Positions 63,560 through 64,000 of a DNA stretch of 64,000 nt are shown one piece after another; position 1 is the first letter of the stretch, and the number at the start of each line of letters is the position of its first letter. The stretch spans positions 496,001 through 560,000 of the forward strand of contig NZ_SRLQ01000004.1 of assembly GCF_004745805.1 (NCBI RefSeq). Reading direction: 5' to 3'. The notes under the pieces are model-generated. The model saw only the letters and a program-made list of their open reading frames with translations, was not told the origin of the DNA and made no database searches. A program made the position numbers and the translations under genes. Source of the stretch: Mycolicibacterium sp. CH28. Lineage in GTDB: Bacteria; Actinomycetota; Actinomycetes; Mycobacteriales; Mycobacteriaceae.

Positions 63560-64000
63560 AACCGGTGTGATCGGTGATCTCAGGGCGCTCGCGGTGTGTT
63601 GGTCGGCGGGCAGGAAGGCCTCGATGCTGAGCTCCGCGGCGGTGAGATCGAGTGCCGTGCCGAACGTGGTCACCATTGAGATGAACCTCAGCAGCACCCC
63701 ATCGAGCCGGTACAGCTCCAGTGGAACAGCGACGCCGCCGAGATCTGCCGGCCCGTCCGATCCGCCCGGATAGGACTCCAGTTCGGCCAGCAGGGCCACC
63801 CGTTGTGCCGACGCGCCGGCGGCCGCCTCGCGGCGCAACCGGCTCAGCAGGTGGTGTCGCCACTGCGCGAGATTGCGAATCCGGGGGGCCAACCCGTTGG
63901 GGTGCAGCGCGATCCGCAGCGCGTTGGGCTTGTCCAGCAGCGCGGCGCCGACCCCGTCCAGCAGTGTGACCGTGCCCGAATTGGCCTGTACCACATCCCA
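63557..64000 (-). CDS. XRE-type regulator, MmyB-like ligand domain, 5' end beyond window
   Basis: C-terminal 147 residues of a regulator. WDVVQANSGTVTLLDG...LRIALHPNGLAPRIRNLAQWRHHLLSRLRRE and SPITPV-ending strands match the MmyB-like (PF17765) ligand-binding domain found behind an N-terminal XRE HTH. The HTH lies outside the window. Same strand as cyp125, but separated by a probable promoter. Confidence 0.83.
   Translation of the reverse strand, partial: WDVVQANSGTVTLLDGVGAALLDKPNALRIALHPNGLAPRIRNLAQWRHHLLSRLRREAAAGASAQRVALLAELESYPGGSDGPADLGGVAVPLELYRLDGVLLRFISMVTTFGTALDLTAAELSIEAFLPADQHTASALRSPITPV

Overview
The window is GC-rich, densely packed DNA from a mycobacterium, most likely a free-living, fast-growing Mycolicibacterium-type species. 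Lineage markers are an antigen 85 mycolyltransferase, a mycolic-acid methyltransferase/cyclopropane synthase, secreted chorismate mutase, P450s closely resembling CYP140, CYP124 and CYP125, a DUF7159 protein, an LdtMt1-like L,D-transpeptidase, and boxes resembling KstR, IdeR and DosR sites. Parts follow the M. tuberculosis order bfrA-Rv1877-glnA3 (Rv1876-Rv1878), and relatives of Rv1880c (CYP140), Rv1885c (chorismate mutase) and Rv1886c (antigen 85) are scattered through the window, as if long inserts had split an ancestral segment.

Layout. 1-12.6 kb: partial antigen 85, a GH13/deaminase/rhomboid-like operon, a His-rich TPR protein, an NCS2 permease, a thioesterase, a large sulfatase, and EthD, F420-type and crotonase genes. 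12.6-17.5 kb: iron storage (bfd and bfrA around tandem IdeR boxes), a long MFS exporter, an AhpD-like gene behind a KstR-type box, and glnA3. 17.5-31.1 kb: a catabolic island on the minus strand (Rieske oxygenase resembling carbazole dioxygenase CarAa, its reductase, an extradiol dioxygenase, amidase, M20-like protein, Asp/Glu-racemase-like protein, meta-cleavage hydrolase, 49-residue protein, flavin monooxygenase, then a secreted lipase-like protein), with a divergent MarR-type regulator, an acyl-CoA ligase and an IclR regulator. 31.3-49.1 kb: core and envelope genes, including two P450s, a Tat lipoprotein hydrolase, a glycosyltransferase, polysaccharide deacetylase, chorismate mutase, a PepA-like protease, a mycolate-modifying enzyme and fdxA behind DosR-like boxes. 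49.1-57.1 kb: an eleven-gene arsenic operon (arsR, acr3, three arsenate reductases, arsD, trxB, trxA, arsA, an ArsP-type permease and a mini-thioredoxin). 57.3-64 kb: AhpD-like gene, DUF7159 protein, L,D-transpeptidase, a GntR-controlled membrane hydroxylase, and CYP125 plus YceI behind a KstR-type box.

How the genes may work together. The catabolic island holds a complete set for aromatic ring opening (dihydroxylation, extradiol cleavage, C-C hydrolysis) interleaved with amide-hydrolase-type genes. Two of its members, the racemase-like and M20-like proteins, lack the catalytic residues that define their families, and the lipase-like neighbour has Thr in place of the nucleophilic Ser. This suggests an undescribed pathway for an amide- or N-containing aromatic compound. 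The arsenic operon couples arsenate reduction, a dedicated thioredoxin system, arsenite chaperoning and two kinds of efflux protein. No rRNA, tRNA, CRISPR array or intact insertion sequence was recognised. One SRPBCC pseudogene sits beside a 37-bp tandem repeat.
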